Origin: CAYPSN01 sp041907025
Lineage (GTDB): Bacteria > Patescibacteriota > Saccharimonadia > CAILAD01 > JADZBC01
NCBI GenBank assembly: GCA_041907025.1
Contig: JAYRIB010000032.1
Location: 1-23,246 of the forward strand
Direction: 5' to 3'
Length of the DNA: 23,246 nucleotides
In this document: positions 14,682-21,468 of the stretch, in pieces
How the letters are laid out: each line of letters begins with the position of its first letter
How positions within the stretch are numbered: position 1 is the first letter of the stretch
The notes under the pieces: model-generated
What the model saw: only the letters and a program-made list of their open reading frames with translations
Told to the model about the DNA's origin: nothing
The model's database searches: none
Translations under genes and position numbers: made by a program

Positions 14682-15583
14682 GCAAGTCTACCTCGCCTCA
14701 CAATAAGGAACATACAGACATTCTCGGCGTTCGCGTTGACCGGCTCGATATGCCGCAATCATTGGTAGCTATTACTGATTGGATAGACCACCCAGCCACA
14801 TCATCACGCGTGGTTATAAAGCCTTACGTCGAATTCATAACCGCTGCTAATCGCAACCCAGGGCTCCAAGCAGTCCTCAATCGGTCTGATTTTTCGCTGG
14901 CGGATGGCGTTTCGCTCCAATGGGCGGCCAGCTACCTGTACGGCAAGCCGGCGTCGAAGCCAGGCCTAGCAAAGCTTATCTTTAGCTTGCTGGTTCGGCT
15001 GCAAAAAGCCGATTGGCGTACTCAGGTTCTGCCCGAACGCTTTGCGGGCATTAATCACACCAAGCCACTACTCGATGCCGCGCAGGAAGCTGGTTGGCGG
15101 GTCGGTGTTGTTGGTGGCAGCGATCCAGCACACACTATGAAAGCATTACAGCAACGCTGGCCAGACCTAAAACTGGTAGGTACGTGGGGAGGGTTCTCGC
15201 AGACTGTACGGTCGTCAGAGTATACAAACTGGCAGCGAGATGCGGAGTTTGCGGCAATCGTTGGTGAAATTCGCGCCGCCAAGTGCGACCTTTTGCTTGT
15301 GGCCATGGGCTTTCCACGTCAGGAATATTTTATGGATGCGATGAAGCATGAAGGTCTCGGGAGCGTTATGGTTGGCGAGGGCGGATCGTTTGATTATGCC
15401 GAGATGGGTGGCAGTAAGAGGCGTGCGCCTGCAGCCTGGCGCAAAGTTGGCCTCGAGTGGTTGTGGCGGCTTATCCTGGAGCCGCGGCGCCTGAAGCGTC
15501 AAATGTCTATTCCGCGCTTCATCTGGGCCGTTCACGCTCAAGCGCGTCGTGCCTACCGCGCCCAAAAACTTCAGAAACCTTAA
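14678..15583 (+). CDS. WecG/TagA/CpsF (GT26) family glycosyltransferase
   Basis: Enzyme of 301 aa expected to add N-acetylmannosamine or a related sugar to a polyprenyl-linked intermediate at the inner face of the membrane. GT26 signatures are ILGVRVDRLDM near the start, FSLADGVSLQWA near 70-81 (compare the family's PDG), VGVVGGSDPAHTMKAL, DLLLVAMGFPRQEYF near 206-220, and RRAPAAWRKVGLEWLWRL near 248-265 followed by EPRR. The start is GTG within a GTGA overlap with the GT4 gene. It is the last gene of the mreB operon. Confidence 0.92.
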   Translation: MSKSTSPHNKEHTDILGVRVDRLDMPQSLVAITDWIDHPATSSRVVIKPYVEFITAANRNPGLQAVLNRSDFSLADGVSLQWAASYLYGKPASKPGLAKLIFSLLVRLQKADWRTQVLPERFAGINHTKPLLDAAQEAGWRVGVVGGSDPAHTMKALQQRWPDLKLVGTWGGFSQTVRSSEYTNWQRDAEFAAIVGEIRAAKCDLLLVAMGFPRQEYFMDAMKHEGLGSVMVGEGGSFDYAEMGGSKRRAPAAWRKVGLEWLWRLILEPRRLKRQMSIPRFIWAVHAQARRAYRAQKLQKP

Positions 15584-15615
15584 AAAACTGCTTTACGCTC
15601 ACGCTTCGTGCATGC

Positions 15616-15632
15616 TAGAATACATCTAGGAT
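15616..15632 (+). promoter_or_regulatory. Promoter candidates for the zinc-ribbon protein
   Basis: There are two possible -10 boxes: TAGAAT (15616-15621) preceded by TGC, and TAGGAT (15627-15632) ending 7 nt before the ATG at 15640. The first would give a leader of about 10 nt containing AGGA; the second a leaderless mRNA. The sequence cannot decide between them. Confidence 0.5.
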
Positions 15633-15639
15633 AAGCACT

Positions 15640-17151
15640 ATGAGCGACGGAGTAAACACGAACACATCTACATGCACCAATTGCAGTGAGCAAGACAGCA
15701 TTACTATTGCTGGCAAAACGTTCTGTGCAAATTGCGGTACACCACAACCGGCGTCAGCACCTGGATCACAGGTTGCTGCAGCGACGAGTGCTACTCCAAG
15801 TTTAAGTACAGTTAGTCACACGGCTCCTGTTTCCAGCGTGCCGCCAGCTGAGCGCATGCCTACAGTAGGGTCAAGCTCTCCGTCCTCGACGGCTAGCTCG
15901 CAGTCAGCCCAGTCGAATACTGATAGTACCGTTGTGCAGGCTCGGCTCAAGGCTGATCAGCTCGACTCTGCACTTAGTACCCAGCAAAGTACGAGTATCT
16001 CGAAGTTCGCTTCCGCGACCGACTCGAGTCCAGCCGAGACCGATAGTACTCTTGCCGACGAGCGAGGCGACAGGGAATTCGGCAGCTTAGACGATAAGTC
16101 TGGTGAATCTGTCATGAGCGATGCAACGCTCGATGAATTATCAAAGACTTCCGGTGACCCAATGCTTAAGCAGGAATCAGTATCTACCATTGGTCCAAGC
16201 GTAGTTGACCTAGGTTCGACTCAAGCGACGGTGGGTGAGTCTATAGAGGCAGCGACGAGTCCAATTGCTCCTGCCAAGCCAGTCCAGCCTGCTACGGCGC
16301 CTGAGCCTGTTATACCCCGTCAATCTAGCTACAAGCTTGATCTTTCGCAAGCTCAGTCATCATCACTACCAAAAGCTGTTAGTGATGTTCGGCCAGCTGC
16401 GGCTGTCAGCTCTGTAACGAGTGCAACTCCAGCTCAGACTAGTGCAAAGCCAGCACCGGTAGCACCGACTACAGTAGTGCCACCAGTAGCGACTGTTGCG
16501 CCTACTCCAGCTACACCTGCGCCTGTATCAGCCCCAATGAGCGCTCCTTCGAGCGTCGCGCCACCAACTCAAGCTTCACCAATCGTGCCACCGTCTAGCC
16601 CAACTCAGGTAGCACCATCTCCGCCAGCGGCTCAGCCAACTATGGCTAGTGTGCCTACATCTCCTGCAGCTGCTCCTGCTGCTCCAGCCAAGGGTGTGCG
16701 TGCCAGTAGCGTGGCATTAAGCCTAGTTGGTCTCTTATTGGTTGGTGGCTACATATGGCAAGTCAATTATCCTAATCTAGCACTCAAAGTGGCTGGCTCT
16801 AAGGCAGGTATTAGCGCCAACTTCCCTGGTTACGTGCCGAACGGCTGGAAGCTTAGTGGCAACATTCAATCAAGTCCTGGCAACATCAGCTACAACATCG
16901 CCAATGCCAAGGGCGGTAAGTCACTTCAGGTTAGTGAGTCGAAGACCAACTGGGACTCCCAGGCTCTAGCTGAAAACTACGTCGCGCCTAAGGCCGAAAA
17001 CTATCTTGCACTCCAGGCTCAAGGACTTACTATCTATCTTTATGACGGCAACCAAGCTAGTTGGGTGAATAACGGCACCTGGTACCGTGTGGAAGGCAGT
17101 GGCCACGGCCTTAGCCAGGATCAAGTAATCAAGCTAGCCACCAGCTTATGA
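15640..17151 (+). CDS. Zinc-ribbon, low-complexity, single-pass membrane protein
   Basis: Protein of 503 aa with an unusual build. Residues 12-32 form a zinc ribbon (Cys12, Cys15, Cys29, Cys32). Residues 35-350 are low-complexity Ser/Thr/Ala/Pro, with a Pro/Ala-rich stretch at about 200-350. A single helix lies at about 355-373 (VALSLVGLLLVGGYIW). The C-terminal 130 residues hold a compact domain ending YLYDGNQASWVNNGTWYRVE and LSQDQVIKLATSL, which resembles DUF4367. With the N-terminus inside, the ribbon would be cytoplasmic and the DUF4367-like domain outside. It overlaps the next gene by ATGA. It may sense or organise something across the membrane; this is inference. Confidence 0.75.
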   Translation: MSDGVNTNTSTCTNCSEQDSITIAGKTFCANCGTPQPASAPGSQVAAATSATPSLSTVSHTAPVSSVPPAERMPTVGSSSPSSTASSQSAQSNTDSTVVQARLKADQLDSALSTQQSTSISKFASATDSSPAETDSTLADERGDREFGSLDDKSGESVMSDATLDELSKTSGDPMLKQESVSTIGPSVVDLGSTQATVGESIEAATSPIAPAKPVQPATAPEPVIPRQSSYKLDLSQAQSSSLPKAVSDVRPAAAVSSVTSATPAQTSAKPAPVAPTTVVPPVATVAPTPATPAPVSAPMSAPSSVAPPTQASPIVPPSSPTQVAPSPPAAQPTMASVPTSPAAAPAAPAKGVRASSVALSLVGLLLVGGYIWQVNYPNLALKVAGSKAGISANFPGYVPNGWKLSGNIQSSPGNISYNIANAKGGKSLQVSESKTNWDSQALAENYVAPKAENYLALQAQGLTIYLYDGNQASWVNNGTWYRVEGSGHGLSQDQVIKLATSL

Positions 17152-17480
17152 ACGATCGCGCCTGGGAAGACCTGGTCGATCGCATAGACGTAAACTTTGG
17201 CATTGAGCACATGCGTAAGCTCGAGGAGCCGCTCGAAGACGACAGCCGGCTCAAGGCACAGGTAGAGCAGATAGACTTTGTCCGCCAAGGCATAACCTAC
17301 CGCGTCGAGCGACGCACCAGCCCAGCAATCGTGGATCGCAAAACGAACTATAACAAGACAGGTATCGCCACAAGCTCGCACACTACCTATGACGCCACCG
17401 AAACGACGCACAAGGTTATGTTCTACCGACTCGACGGCGAAACAGCAATCGAAATTACACCAGAAGAACTCTTGCACTAG
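17148..17480 (+). CDS. Small protein of unknown function coupled to the zinc-ribbon protein
   Basis: Soluble, charged protein of 110 aa, not recognised. It begins with a helical acidic/basic region (WEDLVDRIDVNFGIEHMRKL) and continues into a beta-rich part (IDFVRQGITYRVERRTSP, HKVMFYRLDGETAIEITPEE). It has no Cys, no membrane segment and no catalytic motif. The ATGA overlap with the zinc-ribbon gene suggests the two are made in step and may bind each other, and that this protein is cytoplasmic. The gltX gene follows 32 nt later with its own -10 box. Confidence 0.7.
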   Translation: MNDRAWEDLVDRIDVNFGIEHMRKLEEPLEDDSRLKAQVEQIDFVRQGITYRVERRTSPAIVDRKTNYNKTGIATSSHTTYDATETTHKVMFYRLDGETAIEITPEELLH

Positions 17481-17500
17481 CCCAACACCACTTTGCTCGC

Positions 17501-17506
17501 TATACT
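17501..17506 (+). promoter_or_regulatory. -10 box (TATACT) for gltX
   Basis: TATACT ends 6 nt before the ATG at 17513. The intervening bases (aggagt) look like a Shine-Dalgarno, but they would lie at the transcription start, so the mRNA is probably leaderless when made from this promoter. The AGGAG could act when transcription reads in from upstream. Confidence 0.6.
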
Positions 17507-17512
17507 AGGAGT

Positions 17513-18979
17513 ATGAACACACAACCACAACGCGTTCGCACACGGTTTGCTCCGAGTCCTACTGGCATGCTCCACATCGGTGGTGTACGAACAGCGCTCT
17601 TCAACTACTTACTAGCTCGCCACTTCGGAGGCGACTTTGTACTGAGAATTGAGGATACTGACCGCGAACGATTGGTAGAGGGTGGTGTGACGCAAATCTT
17701 GGAGAGTCTCAAGTGGCTGGATCTAGTGCCGGATGAGGGGCCAAACTCAGCAAACCAGCCGTATGGCCCATATGTGCAGTCAGAGCGTAAGGAAAGGGGA
17801 ATATATCTCGACTACGCGGAGCAATTAGTTGCAGAGGGTAAAGCTTACTATTCAGCCATCACGCCGGAGGCCTTTAATGATCTTAAGCAACAGGCTATTG
17901 AAGCTAAAAAGCCGTTTGTATATCGTCAGAGCATGGAGCCACAGGACGCAACTATGGGTCATTCAGGTTTGCCAATTCGTCTTAAAGTAGGTCCTGGCGA
18001 GCTCTTGTGGCAGGATGAAGTTCACGGAGAATTCAAAGTTGATCACGAGATTATTGAAGATTTTGTAATCATGAAAGCAGATGGCTTTCCGATGTATAAC
18101 TTTGCAAATGTTGTCGACGATCATCTCATGCAGATTAGCCACGTGGTGCGTGGGCCAGAATTCTTGGCCTCCACTCCAAAGCATGTTTTGCTATATGACT
18201 ACTTTGGCTGGCATAAGCCAAAATTCGCACATTGTCCAGCTATCTTGGGCCCAGATGGTAAAAAGAAACTTTCTAAGCGCGATGGTGATGTTGATGCACG
18301 TGAGTATCGGGAGAAAGGATACTTGCCATCGGCAGTGATAAACTTCTTGGCTATGCTCGGCTGGAATGATGGCACAACCAAAGAGATATTTACATTCCAG
18401 GAACTAGTTGATGCCTTTTCGCTGGAGCGTATGCAAAAGAGTCCAGCACAGTTCGATGTTGAGCGGCTTAATTGGATGAACGGTGAGTATATTCGCAATG
18501 TACTAAGCGAGCAGGAATACTTGGCCGCCGCTAGAGAAGCCTTGGAGAAAGCGGACTACGCTATGGATGGCTTCGGTAGCAAGTATACGAATCGAGTGTT
18601 ATTACTGGATCGTGAGCGAGTAAAGGTTCTTGGCGATATTCCTCATATTGTGGAATTCTTCTTTGTTCCACCACGTTGGGGCAGCGAACAATTGAGTTTG
18701 CTGACCGCGAAGTCGAGTGGGGCAGAAGTCGCCGATTGGCTCAAGCAAGCTGTTGGCGTAATCCAAGACACAGACGGTTCGGAGCAGGCTATCGAGCAGG
18801 CGCTGCGCAAGTTATCCGAGGCTCAAAGTATTCACACCGGCAAGTTGTTTTATGCGCTTCGTATCGCCATTACTGGCCGAACCGCCGCACCGGGTTTGTT
18901 CGAAACCATTGCTACTCTCGGTACTGAGGAAGCTGTCCAGCGTCTAGAGAAAGCCGCCAGCGTTCTCACGCGAGCCTAG
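17513..18979 (+). CDS. gltX: Glutamyl-tRNA synthetase
   Basis: Class I aminoacyl-tRNA synthetase charging tRNA with glutamate; 488 aa, the usual length. The HIGH-type motif is HIGG at 21-24 (within FAPSPTGMLHIGGVRTALFN) and the KMSKS-type motif is KLSKR at 252-256 (GPDGKKKLSKRDGD). Other family blocks are LRIEDTDRERLVEG and NFLAMLGWNDGTTKE. It could be the non-discriminating form that also charges tRNA-Gln, if the organism relies on GatCAB; this cannot be decided here. It converges with the DUF3048 gene, the stops being 1 nt apart around the palindrome AGCCTAGGCT. Confidence 0.97.
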   Translation: MNTQPQRVRTRFAPSPTGMLHIGGVRTALFNYLLARHFGGDFVLRIEDTDRERLVEGGVTQILESLKWLDLVPDEGPNSANQPYGPYVQSERKERGIYLDYAEQLVAEGKAYYSAITPEAFNDLKQQAIEAKKPFVYRQSMEPQDATMGHSGLPIRLKVGPGELLWQDEVHGEFKVDHEIIEDFVIMKADGFPMYNFANVVDDHLMQISHVVRGPEFLASTPKHVLLYDYFGWHKPKFAHCPAILGPDGKKKLSKRDGDVDAREYREKGYLPSAVINFLAMLGWNDGTTKEIFTFQELVDAFSLERMQKSPAQFDVERLNWMNGEYIRNVLSEQEYLAAAREALEKADYAMDGFGSKYTNRVLLLDRERVKVLGDIPHIVEFFFVPPRWGSEQLSLLTAKSSGAEVADWLKQAVGVIQDTDGSEQAIEQALRKLSEAQSIHTGKLFYALRIAITGRTAAPGLFETIATLGTEEAVQRLEKAASVLTRA

Positions 18980-18980
18980 G

Positions 18981-20300
18981 CTACTGGTAGCTAACGGTCT
19001 TTTCGAGCGGAATAACCGTCACCCAAGTTTGGCCGCGATTCAAGGCGACTTCTTTGCCCGTCGCGTTAAAGAATTGGGTACGTGCTTTGTCGCTCGGCTT
19101 GCGCCAGGTTATCTCGGTAGCTTTGCCATCCGTAAAGACTACACCACTACCACTTCCCACGGTTTGAATATAGGTGGCTTGAGTTTTGGCCCGCGTCACC
19201 CCGTAGCTAACAGCTGCTTTGAGCACAACCACGTTCTTTGGCTTAATAGGTACATTGCCGTTGGCGTCAATATCTGCCGCGCCACGGATAAAGCGGGTGT
19301 AGTCGTTTTCGGTTGGGTTATAGGTGTACGTTACCTTATAGTCTGGGAAGGATGGATCAACGGTAATGGCGGCCGCCGTTGGCGTGGCATTCTTAGTATC
19401 ATCTTTGCGTAACCAGGGGATAAAGCTTGGTTTGGCATTAAAACCGCGCGCTTGCATCAGCTTGTCCATGAGCTCGCCCGTAGTGTAGAGGTTATGGGGC
19501 GCATAGCGGCTGGTGATGCGCCTAAAGTAGCTGCCATTGGCAAACTGATCAAGGTTTTTCATGTCCAGTGGCGTGATGAGGTCGAGCGCATCAATGTTGC
19601 CGCCAGCATGGACTACGGGTGCATCATGCTCTACGCCCCAACGGACAAAAAAGGTACGCAGACTGCGTACGGGGCCAATGTCAGGTGGTACCGTGTCGCC
19701 AAAAAATGCTTGGTAGCGAGTAATGCCACCTTCGGATAAGGTCTCGTAGACGACACCGGCCGAGGACAGCCCTGATTGTGGTCGTGCGCTCGGGTAAAGG
19801 TTCTCAATCACGACTGAATACACCGGGTGCGCAGCGCGTTCAGGTGAGACCTCGACGCCTGTTAGGGGGCTTGGGGCAGTCTTAGGTTTAGCGGGTGCTA
19901 CAACTGTTTTAACACTGGTGCGTTTGTTCGCCTTGGGTGCGGATCGGCGCGTGGCCATTATGCCAGCCGCAACCAGCACGACTACGACTACACTTACGAT
20001 CACAGCGATAATGATGGTGCGTCGTTTATGGCTTGGCTTGCGTTGCGGCGCAGCTTGCGCGCTAGCATCGCTAGATGCTGGCTGCTTAGATTCGGGATCG
20101 CGTGGTTTGCCCGCGGCAGTCTTTTTGGGTGGTGTCTCAGCAGTCTCGTCACGAGGTTCTTCATTGTTCTCGAGCGGGTCAATACTTAGTTCAGGAGCAG
20201 GATTGCTTGCACGAGCAGTTGGTCGCGGAGATCGCTTAATCCCATCGGTGAAATGCTTTGATGCGGTTAGCTTGTTTTGTGGTTTTTTGTTCTGCGGCAT
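18981..20300 (-). CDS. DUF3048-family single-pass membrane protein
   Basis: Protein of 439 aa (YerB-like family). Residues 1-93 are a charged Pro/Lys/Glu-rich cytoplasmic tail, 95-115 a Val/Ile-rich membrane helix, and the external domain starts at about 135. DUF3048 blocks include SPLTGVEVSPERAAHPVYSV, ARPQSGLSSAGVVYETLSEG, IGPVRSLRTFFV and VVHAGGNIDAL. The frame is open from 20348, but the ATG at 20321 lies inside the TAAAAT -10 box, so the ATG at 20300 is preferred, with no Shine-Dalgarno. The molecular function is unknown; the family is usually envelope-associated. Confidence 0.87.
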   Translation of the reverse strand: MPQNKKPQNKLTASKHFTDGIKRSPRPTARASNPAPELSIDPLENNEEPRDETAETPPKKTAAGKPRDPESKQPASSDASAQAAPQRKPSHKRRTIIIAVIVSVVVVVLVAAGIMATRRSAPKANKRTSVKTVVAPAKPKTAPSPLTGVEVSPERAAHPVYSVVIENLYPSARPQSGLSSAGVVYETLSEGGITRYQAFFGDTVPPDIGPVRSLRTFFVRWGVEHDAPVVHAGGNIDALDLITPLDMKNLDQFANGSYFRRITSRYAPHNLYTTGELMDKLMQARGFNAKPSFIPWLRKDDTKNATPTAAAITVDPSFPDYKVTYTYNPTENDYTRFIRGAADIDANGNVPIKPKNVVVLKAAVSYGVTRAKTQATYIQTVGSGSGVVFTDGKATEITWRKPSDKARTQFFNATGKEVALNRGQTWVTVIPLEKTVSYQ

Positions 20301-20319
20301 AATGGTATCGTTGGATTCC

Positions 20320-20325
20320 ATTTTA
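20320..20325 (-). promoter_or_regulatory. Extended -10 (TGG-TAAAAT) for the DUF3048 gene
   Basis: TAAAAT preceded by TGG lies 19 nt before the ATG at 20300, predicting a leader of about 12 nt. The upstream ilvA gene ends at 20338, so this gene can be transcribed separately. Confidence 0.55.
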
Positions 20326-20337
20326 CCACAGAAGCGC

Positions 20338-21294
20338 TTATGTCTCATTGCTCATTGCGGCTCTGGCAAGAATATCTGGGTAGCGTGTTAGGTCGTTATT
20401 ACCGCCGCTAATGATGCACACAATCGTTTGTCCACGAATAACTTCGCGCACGGTGTTCAGGACGCCGACAGACAGTGCGCCAGCTGGTTCTGTGACGATA
20501 CCTTCATGCTGATATAGGTCAATCATTGCTTGGCAAAGTACAGTATTATTGACGGTGTAGACGGCCGCTAGTGTGCGTTGTAGTATCGCGAAGGTCTTAG
20601 CGCCCACCCGTTTAACGGCGGCGCCATCAACGAATCCATCAATACTCTTAAGCTGTACAGGGTAGCCAGCTGCAAGCGACTCCTTCATGCTCGCGGCGCC
20701 TAGTGGCTCGACTGCCATGATACGTGTCTCGATTGCTGTTTGTTCAAGCGTCTGGGCCACTCCAGCACACAGGCCTCCACCGCCGATCGGGCATATAATC
20801 CATGCTGGGCTGGGGGTGTCTTCGAGTATTTCAGTCGTCACGCTAGCTTGGCCATGAATGATGTCGGGGTGGTCAAAAGGAGGCACGAACACGAGCTTCG
20901 TGCGCTGCGCATAGGCTTGAGCACTGTTGGCGCACGTGTCATAGTCGTTTCCTATGACTTTAATCGAGACATAGTTTCTTCCAAAGTAGCGAATACGCTC
21001 TAGCTTCTGTTGCGGTGTCGTAGTTGGCACGAATATTGTAGCAACAATCCGAAGCTTGGCGGCTGCTTGCGCTACTCCTTGGGCGTGGTTGCCAGCACTT
21101 GCCGTCACCACACCATGCGCGCGCTCGGCCGCAGAAAGATGCAATAGAAAGTTATATGCACCCCGTATTTTATACGATCGCACTTCCTGGAGATCTTCAC
21201 GCTTGAGGTAAATCTGTGCATCAAAGCACTCACTCAAGCGCTGAGAGTATTGCAGAGGGGTATGTTTGACGAGGTCGTAGAGATGATCGTGCAT
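20338..21294 (-). CDS. ilvA: Threonine (serine) dehydratase, catalytic domain only
   Basis: PLP enzyme deaminating threonine to 2-oxobutyrate, and usually serine to pyruvate. It is 318 aa. Visible motifs are the PLP lysine in VRSYKIRGAYNF (near residue 42), TASAGNHAQGVA, the phosphate-binding PIGGGGLCAGV, VTEPAGALSVG and the terminal SGGNNDLTRYPDILARA. The last block matches the IlvA form that normally continues into an allosteric regulatory domain, but the protein stops about 20 residues later, so feedback control by isoleucine is probably lost. AGGA lies 4 nt before the ATG, directly after an intrinsic terminator. No other branched-chain genes are nearby, so a degradative role (TdcB-like) is equally possible. 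Confidence 0.88.
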   Translation of the reverse strand: MHDHLYDLVKHTPLQYSQRLSECFDAQIYLKREDLQEVRSYKIRGAYNFLLHLSAAERAHGVVTASAGNHAQGVAQAAAKLRIVATIFVPTTTPQQKLERIRYFGRNYVSIKVIGNDYDTCANSAQAYAQRTKLVFVPPFDHPDIIHGQASVTTEILEDTPSPAWIICPIGGGGLCAGVAQTLEQTAIETRIMAVEPLGAASMKESLAAGYPVQLKSIDGFVDGAAVKRVGAKTFAILQRTLAAVYTVNNTVLCQAMIDLYQHEGIVTEPAGALSVGVLNTVREVIRGQTIVCIISGGNNDLTRYPDILARAAMSNET

Positions 21295-21308
21295 GGGTTC
21301 CTATAATC

Positions 21309-21331
21309 TAAAAAGCCCCGGGAAGGGGCTC
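21309..21331 (-). terminator. Intrinsic terminator between nrdB and ilvA
   Basis: On the minus strand the stem AGCCCC/GGGGCT (21325-21330 with 21314-21319) encloses the 5-nt loop TTCCC and is followed by a T-run (CTTTTTAG). It lies about 140 nt after the nrdB stop and about 15 nt before the ilvA start. It could terminate nrdAB transcripts or act as an attenuator for ilvA. Confidence 0.78.
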
Positions 21332-21367
21332 TTTCTCACTTAATTATGTTACATGAAACTATGCCCC
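21325..21367 (-). promoter_or_regulatory. Candidate antiterminator pairing (GGGGC with GCCCC)
   Basis: GGGGC at 21363-21367 (minus, end of the small ORF) is complementary to GCCCC at 21325-21329, the 5' arm of the terminator. The two pairings exclude each other. The distance from Ile codon 13 to this GGGGC is 15 nt, so a ribosome stalled there would leave it free, while one at the stop codon would cover it. Confidence 0.38.
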
Positions 21368-21421
21368 GAAGTGGTCGTGGCTAATAATCATGGTGCTTAC
21401 TGACTGTAGAGTAACTGTCAT
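21359..21421 (-). CDS. Possible 20-aa leader peptide upstream of ilvA
   Basis: A 20-codon ORF whose ATG lies 6 nt after an extended -10 (TGC-TACGAT), the spacing of the leaderless genes in this window. The peptide contains three Thr, two Val, one Leu and two adjacent Ile codons (12 and 13, ATT ATT). Its last two codons plus stop, GGG GCA TAG, include a GGGGC able to pair with the 5' arm of the terminator before ilvA. These features resemble amino-acid biosynthesis leader peptides. An ORF this short could still be chance, so the call rests on the arrangement and not on homology. Confidence 0.38.
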   Translation of the reverse strand: MTVTLQSVSTMIISHDHFGA

Positions 21422-21427
21422 GGTGTA

Positions 21428-21433
21428 ATCGTA
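21428..21433 (-). promoter_or_regulatory. Extended -10 (TGC-TACGAT) before the leader ORF
   Basis: TACGAT preceded by TGC on the minus strand ends 6 nt before the ATG at 21421. A weak TTGCAG sits 18 nt further upstream as a possible -35. It would transcribe the leader ORF and ilvA independently of nrdAB. Confidence 0.42.
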
Positions 21434-21468
21434 GCACCGATGGGGGTGGCCCTGCAAGCAGTCTTGGG

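Noticed and set aside
16261..16700. Pro/Ala-rich repetitive segment of the zinc-ribbon protein as a DNA repeat
   Set aside because: The repetition is at amino-acid composition level (Pro, Ala, Thr, Ser) and not as a regular nucleotide unit; it is best read as a disordered linker.
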